From Bacteroidota bacterium (GTDB lineage: Bacteria > Bacteroidota > Ignavibacteria > Kryptoniales > JAKASW01): a stretch of 8,562 bases of DNA. Numbering within the stretch: the stretch's first letter is position 1; the number at the start of each line of letters is the position of its first letter. The notes beneath the pieces are model-generated. The model was not told the DNA's origin. It saw nothing but the letters and a program-made list of their open reading frames with translations, and made no database searches. This document shows, in pieces, positions 5,995 through 8,562 of this stretch. A program made the translations under genes and the position numbers. The stretch is taken from positions 1-8,562 of the forward strand of contig JAJYJD010000144.1 in assembly GCA_021789755.1 (NCBI GenBank), in the 5' to 3' direction.

Positions 5995-6444
5995 ATGAAG
6001 TTGAAAATTGGAGATAAAGCACCTGACTTCGAACTTCCGTCGACCGGCGGAGGGACGTTCCGCCTGAGCGACAACCTTAGTGACGGCAATCTCGTGCTCT
6101 ATTTTTATCCGAAAGATTTCACGCCTGGATGTACGGCCGAAGCCTGCGGTTTCAGGGATGAGTTTACATTATTGGGGGAATTGAACCTCAGAGTCGTGGG
6201 AGTCAGCACAGACACCATCGAGAGCCATGAGAGCTTCAGGAGGGAACACCGGCTCCCTTTCGAGTTATTGTCGGACACCGGGGGCAGAGTGGCAAAATTG
6301 TTCGGTGTCTACAACGGCCTCTTTAACATTGCAAACAGGGTGACGTTTGTCATCGATAGGGAAGGCAAAATCCTGTCGGTGACCAAGAATATGTTTTCGC
6401 CGAAAACTCACGTAGGCGCGGCAAAGGCAGCCGGCCGGCGCTGA
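5995..6444 (+). CDS. bcp: Peroxiredoxin, PrxQ/BCP type (thiol peroxidase)
   Basis: Reduces hydrogen peroxide and organic hydroperoxides in the cytosol, using thioredoxin or a similar donor. The active-site motif FTPGCTAEAC gives the peroxidatic Cys46 and a resolving Cys51 five residues later, the atypical 2-Cys PrxQ arrangement. PKDFTPGCT (39-47), Arg in the later FSPKTHV region, and NRVTFVIDREGKI fit the family. The length of 149 residues is slightly short but complete. No signal peptide is visible. The peroxidatic residue is an ordinary TGT Cys here, unlike the Sec forms known in some peroxiredoxins. The gene lies after the TPR gene across an 88-base gap that contains a hairpin, so it may have its own promoter. 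Together with the ArsC-like selenoprotein 1.2 kb upstream it suggests a thiol-redox theme; a direct relationship is speculation. Confidence 0.94.
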   Translation: MKLKIGDKAPDFELPSTGGGTFRLSDNLSDGNLVLYFYPKDFTPGCTAEACGFRDEFTLLGELNLRVVGVSTDTIESHESFRREHRLPFELLSDTGGRVAKLFGVYNGLFNIANRVTFVIDREGKILSVTKNMFSPKTHVGAAKAAGRR

Positions 6445-6456
6445 TCGTTCCGCGGG

Positions 6457-6861
6457 ATGAAGAGCGATGACAAAATCGTCGCGGCAATCGACGAGATCAT
6501 TAGCGGAAAAAACGTAAAGCGGTATGTGCACGACCTGCTCTTCGAGGGGAAAGACCTGACCGATGTTTTTGCCGTTCGCCTCGTCAAGGCCGGGTTTGTT
6601 GAGACGACGGTCGGGGAAGTTCAAATAGGTTTCGAGGAACGCGTCCCGGCATTCCTGCTCCGGTCTTCGAAAGCGTACTTCGGGTGGGTATTCGTAGAGC
6701 GATTCACTGAGAAGAGAAGCCGCAAGCTGTTCGGAAGCGAAGCAAGAAACCGAAAGGGTGACTGGGCGATACAGATCCCGTTCAACAGCAGTGAGAAAAT
6801 ATTCGTCAGCTCGGCAGATAAAGTGGGGATGGAAGCGGACGGCAGCTTTGTCCTCGAGTAA
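6457..6861 (+). CDS. Hypothetical protein, 134 residues
   Basis: I do not recognise this protein. It begins with a charged helical segment (about residues 1-45, including IDEIISGKNVKRYVHDLLFEGKDLTDVF) followed by a mixed alpha/beta part with aromatic strands (YFGWVFVERF near 74-83, WAIQIPF near 103-109). No signal peptide, membrane segment, Cys or obvious catalytic motif is present. It is acceptable as a real gene because its codons show the same third-position G/C preference as the neighbours. It starts 12 bases after the peroxiredoxin stop, in the same reading frame, and lacks a strong Shine-Dalgarno, so coupling to bcp translation is likely. Its stop lies two bases from the end of the convergent suhB-like gene. 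An ORF on the opposite strand across the same bases is a composition shadow. Confidence 0.72.
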   Translation: MKSDDKIVAAIDEIISGKNVKRYVHDLLFEGKDLTDVFAVRLVKAGFVETTVGEVQIGFEERVPAFLLRSSKAYFGWVFVERFTEKRSRKLFGSEARNRKGDWAIQIPFNSSEKIFVSSADKVGMEADGSFVLE

Positions 6862-6863
6862 AC

Positions 6864-7634
6864 TCAGAGATTCTTCTTTATCACCTCGAGCATCTCGTCG
6901 TGGATCATGCCGTTCGAAAGGACGACGTCTCTCTGGTATATCGAATATTTCTCGCCGTTGAAGCCAGTGACTTTCCCGCCCGCCTCGGTCGTGATGAGCA
7001 CCGCCGCAGCGGTGTCCCACGGGTGAAGATTCACTTCCCAGAATCCATCCAGCCTCCCTGCAGCGACATAGCAGATGTCCAGGGCAGCGGAGCCGAGTCG
7101 GCGGACAGCCTGTGCCCTGACGAGAAATTCCTCGAAGTGCTGCACACACTTGAAAGGGTTATTTCTCACGTCGTATGGGAACCCTGTGGCCAGCATCGAC
7201 TTCTCGAGTTTGTCGGTCATTGTGACCTGGAGCTTCATCCCGTTCATAAATGCACCGCCCCCTTTCTCTGCATAGAAAAGTTCGCCGAAGTTTGGATCGT
7301 ACACCGCGCCTGCAATGAGCTCACCTTTCTGTTCGACTGCGATCGAAACGGAGTAGACGGGAAAGCCGTGGGTGAAGTTCGTCGTGCCGTCCAGGGGGTC
7401 TATCAGCCATCGGTATTCCGCCGTGGGTAATGAAGCCCCGCTCTCCTCAGCAAGGATCCCGTGGTCTGGGAACTTCTCGTTGATGAAAGTCTTGATCAGC
7501 GCCTCGGAGCCCTTGTCGATATCTGTAACGAGGTTTGCAAAAGAACCCTTTTCTTTTACCTCGGATATCTTGCCTTCGTTTTCTTTCAGGAATCTTCCGG
7601 CTTTTCTGGCTATCTCGATAATCTCATCAAGCAT
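6864..7634 (-). CDS. suhB: Inositol-monophosphatase-family phosphatase (SuhB-like)
   Basis: Mg-dependent phosphatase that dephosphorylates inositol 1-phosphate or related sugar phosphates; in E. coli SuhB also binds the rRNA antitermination complex. From ATG 7634 the product has 256 residues, normal for the family. Motif 1 is intact: LAEESG with Glu63, then WLIDPLDGTTN with Asp79 and Asp82. Motif 2 is PWDTAAAVLI with Asp207. Together these are the expected metal ligands. I prefer ATG 7634 because AAGGA lies five bases upstream and MLDEIIEIARKAGRFL is the usual family N-terminus. The frame stays open upstream to 7781 and includes an ATG at 7736 with a perfect GGAGGTGA before it, which would add 34 residues without similarity to the family. 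The gene is monocistronic here and divergent from the response regulator. Related members (fructose-1,6-bisphosphatase, histidinol phosphatase, NADP phosphatase) cannot be excluded. Confidence 0.92.
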   Translation of the reverse strand: MLDEIIEIARKAGRFLKENEGKISEVKEKGSFANLVTDIDKGSEALIKTFINEKFPDHGILAEESGASLPTAEYRWLIDPLDGTTNFTHGFPVYSVSIAVEQKGELIAGAVYDPNFGELFYAEKGGGAFMNGMKLQVTMTDKLEKSMLATGFPYDVRNNPFKCVQHFEEFLVRAQAVRRLGSAALDICYVAAGRLDGFWEVNLHPWDTAAAVLITTEAGGKVTGFNGEKYSIYQRDVVLSNGMIHDEMLEVIKKNL

Positions 7635-7639
7635 CTGGA

Positions 7640-7644
7640 TCCTT
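7640..7644 (-). promoter_or_regulatory. Shine-Dalgarno site supporting the suhB start at 7634
   Basis: On the - strand AAGGA sits five bases before ATG 7634 and decides this start over the more upstream ATG codons. Sequence between 7635 and 7769 contains the divergent promoters by position, but I could not pick out a clear -35/-10 pair for either gene. Confidence 0.6.
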
Positions 7645-7747
7645 TTTTCACATAATTTAATGATTGTCGGGAATATTCCGCGTATCTGATTGTTTGCGCC
7701 GCAGAAAGTTAGGAGTCCGGATAACCCGGGCACCATTTTGTAGATTT

Positions 7748-7755
7748 TCACCTCC
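7748..7755 (-). promoter_or_regulatory. Perfect GGAGGTGA ribosome-binding sequence upstream of an alternative ATG
   Basis: On the - strand GGAGGTGA is complementary to the 16S 3' end and lies 11 bases before an ATG at 7736 in frame with suhB. It could drive an N-terminally extended SuhB, or be chance. The spacing is slightly long, and the extra 34 residues do not resemble the family. Confidence 0.35.
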
Positions 7756-7769
7756 GTGTGGTTTAGCTT

Positions 7770-8159
7770 ATGGCAATGCAAAAAGTGCTGGTCGTAGAGG
7801 ACACGAAGGAGATCGCTTCTCTGGTGAAATTCAAGTTGCTCAGCGCGGGTTTCGAAGTCACGGTCGCCGAAGACGGCCGGAGGGGACTTGAGTTGGCCGG
7901 AGAAATCGTACCAGATCTGATCGTAATGGATGTAATGATGCCGGTAATGAACGGTTTGGAGACGCTCATGAATCTCAAGAACGACAGGAAGTTAAGAGCA
8001 ATCCCTGTAATTCTTCTTACGGCCCAGTCTACCGAGCAGGAGATAGTCAGGGGACTGGAAATCGGGGCGGAGGATTACATCACGAAACCGTTCAGCCCGC
8101 AGGAACTTCTGGTCAGGGTAAAGATCGTTCTCGCCCGGCCGAAAAGATCGACCTTTTAG
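7770..8159 (+). CDS. Single-domain response regulator (CheY-like receiver)
   Basis: A stand-alone phosphoacceptor domain of 129 residues that receives phosphate from a sensor histidine kinase. All active-site residues are present: Glu10 and Asp11 (Mg binding), Asp54 (phosphorylation site, in VMDVMMP), Thr84 (in LLTAQ) and Lys106 (in TKPF). No output domain follows; the protein ends nine residues after the last receiver helix. It may act as a phosphorelay intermediate or by binding a target protein, as CheY or DivK does. No histidine kinase is visible in the window. The start is ATG 7770; ATG 7776 is also in frame and close to the family's usual start (the protein would begin MQKVLVVED). Neither has a good Shine-Dalgarno. 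It is followed after 15 bases by an exported TPR gene, possibly in the same operon. Confidence 0.93.
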   Translation: MAMQKVLVVEDTKEIASLVKFKLLSAGFEVTVAEDGRRGLELAGEIVPDLIVMDVMMPVMNGLETLMNLKNDRKLRAIPVILLTAQSTEQEIVRGLEIGAEDYITKPFSPQELLVRVKIVLARPKRSTF

Positions 8160-8174
8160 AGATTGCCGGCGTCA

Positions 8175-8562
8175 ATGAAGGTCCTGGTCATGGTCGCAGC
8201 ACCTCTTCTTCTTTTCTGGGGTACGGCCGTTTCACAGCAGGTCATGAACATCTCAAGAATTGATCTCCTGGATAGTGCAAAGGCTTTGGAATCAAAGCAC
8301 GACTACCGTTCAGCCGTTCAAATCTACCGGTCGCTTTTTCTGAATAATCCCCGGGACCTTGAAGCGGGGACGTTCCTCGCAAGGGACTTGAGCTGGAACG
8401 GGATGTTGGATTCTTCACTTGCCGTTTACAAAGAGGTCCTCACTATGAATCATGGCTACTTCGATGCCCTTGTCGGATATGCCACAGTGCTTTCATGGAA
8501 GGGTGATTATGCAGGCTCACTCGCGGAGCTGGACGGACTGCTTGACCGGTATCCGCGTGACC
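8175..8562 (+). CDS. Exported TPR protein, 5' part (possibly YaiO-like outer-membrane type), cut by the window edge
   Basis: The ATG at 8175 opens a frame that continues to the right edge (129 codons). Residues 1-20 form a signal peptide: a short Lys-containing start, a hydrophobic core (VLVMVAAPLLLFWG) and an AVS-Q cleavage site after Ser20. TPR units follow. LSWNG at 72-76 and LSWKG at 106-110 are exactly 34 residues apart, the TPR period, each within an A-x3-LSWxGxxxxSL repeat. The LSWxG type of TPR is characteristic of proteins such as YaiO, in which a periplasmic TPR section precedes an outer-membrane beta-barrel; the barrel, if any, lies beyond the window. The gene starts 15 bases after the response regulator. 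No strong ribosome-binding site is visible. The family assignment is tentative because the C-terminus is missing. Confidence 0.82.
   Translation, partial: MKVLVMVAAPLLLFWGTAVSQQVMNISRIDLLDSAKALESKHDYRSAVQIYRSLFLNNPRDLEAGTFLARDLSWNGMLDSSLAVYKEVLTMNHGYFDALVGYATVLSWKGDYAGSLAELDGLLDRYPRD

Noticed and set aside
6442..6456. UGA between bcp and the next gene as a second selenocysteine codon.
   Set aside because: The peroxiredoxin already ends at a family-typical position with its catalytic Cys intact, and the only small hairpin nearby begins too close to the UGA.
6265..7149. Long open frame on the - strand (about 294 codons) across bcp, the hypothetical gene and suhB.
   Set aside because: It crosses three better supported genes, its product is rich in Arg, Pro and Cys with no recognisable domain, and it is explained by base composition.
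7670..7679. Perfect ten-base palindrome GGAATATTCC in the N-terminal/upstream region of suhB.
   Set aside because: It is short, single-copy in the window and not placed near any recognisable promoter, so an operator cannot be claimed.

Overview
This is a bacterial window with compact, mostly co-directional genes and a mid-range base composition. The gene set suggests the Fibrobacterota-Chlorobiota-Bacteroidota (FCB) superphylum or a close neighbour. It includes a geranylgeranylglyceryl-phosphate-synthase-type (GGGPS/PcrB) gene of the kind found in that group, the LPS-heptose enzyme GmhA (a Gram-negative trait), and signal-peptide TPR proteins typical of these lineages. The placement is inference from gene content; no rRNA or other phylogenetic marker is present.

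Layout. At the left edge (1-159) is the 3' end of a PIN-domain (VapC-like) toxin gene broken by an in-frame TAG. From 245 to 6861 runs a long + strand array: GGGPS-like ether-lipid synthase, gmhA, pterin-4a-carbinolamine dehydratase, pyrE, an ADP-ribose-pyrophosphatase-type Nudix hydrolase, thymidine/pyrimidine-nucleoside phosphorylase, an ArsC/Spx-like thioredoxin-fold protein, a secreted TPR protein, a PrxQ/BCP peroxiredoxin, and an unrecognised 134-residue protein. Two junctions overlap by one base (1009 and 3108), which suggests translational coupling. An inositol-monophosphatase-family gene (suhB-like) lies on the - strand (6864-7634), tail to tail with the array. A 135-base intergenic region separates it from a divergent single-domain response regulator (7770-8159). 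That is followed by the 5' part of an exported TPR protein, possibly YaiO-like, cut by the right edge.

The most interesting point is at 4427-4738. A gene caller would start this ORF at GTG 4484 and produce a protein with no active site. Read upstream in the same frame through one UGA (4454-4456), the sequence gives the missing N-terminal strand and redox motif of the ArsC/Spx family as C-G-T-U, with UGA where the second Cys of CxxC belongs. A hairpin with a GG-initiated apical loop starts about 20 bases after the UGA, and its loop lies 31 bases after it, within the range used for bacterial SECIS elements. This is a probable selenoprotein that routine annotation would truncate.

Functionally the array mixes envelope (ether lipid, heptose), pyrimidine synthesis and salvage (pyrE, nucleoside phosphorylase), nucleotide housekeeping (Nudix) and thiol/selenol redox genes (ArsC-like, PrxQ). 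It looks like a housekeeping neighbourhood rather than a mobile island. I saw no RNA genes, CRISPR arrays, insertion sequences or convincing rho-independent terminators.
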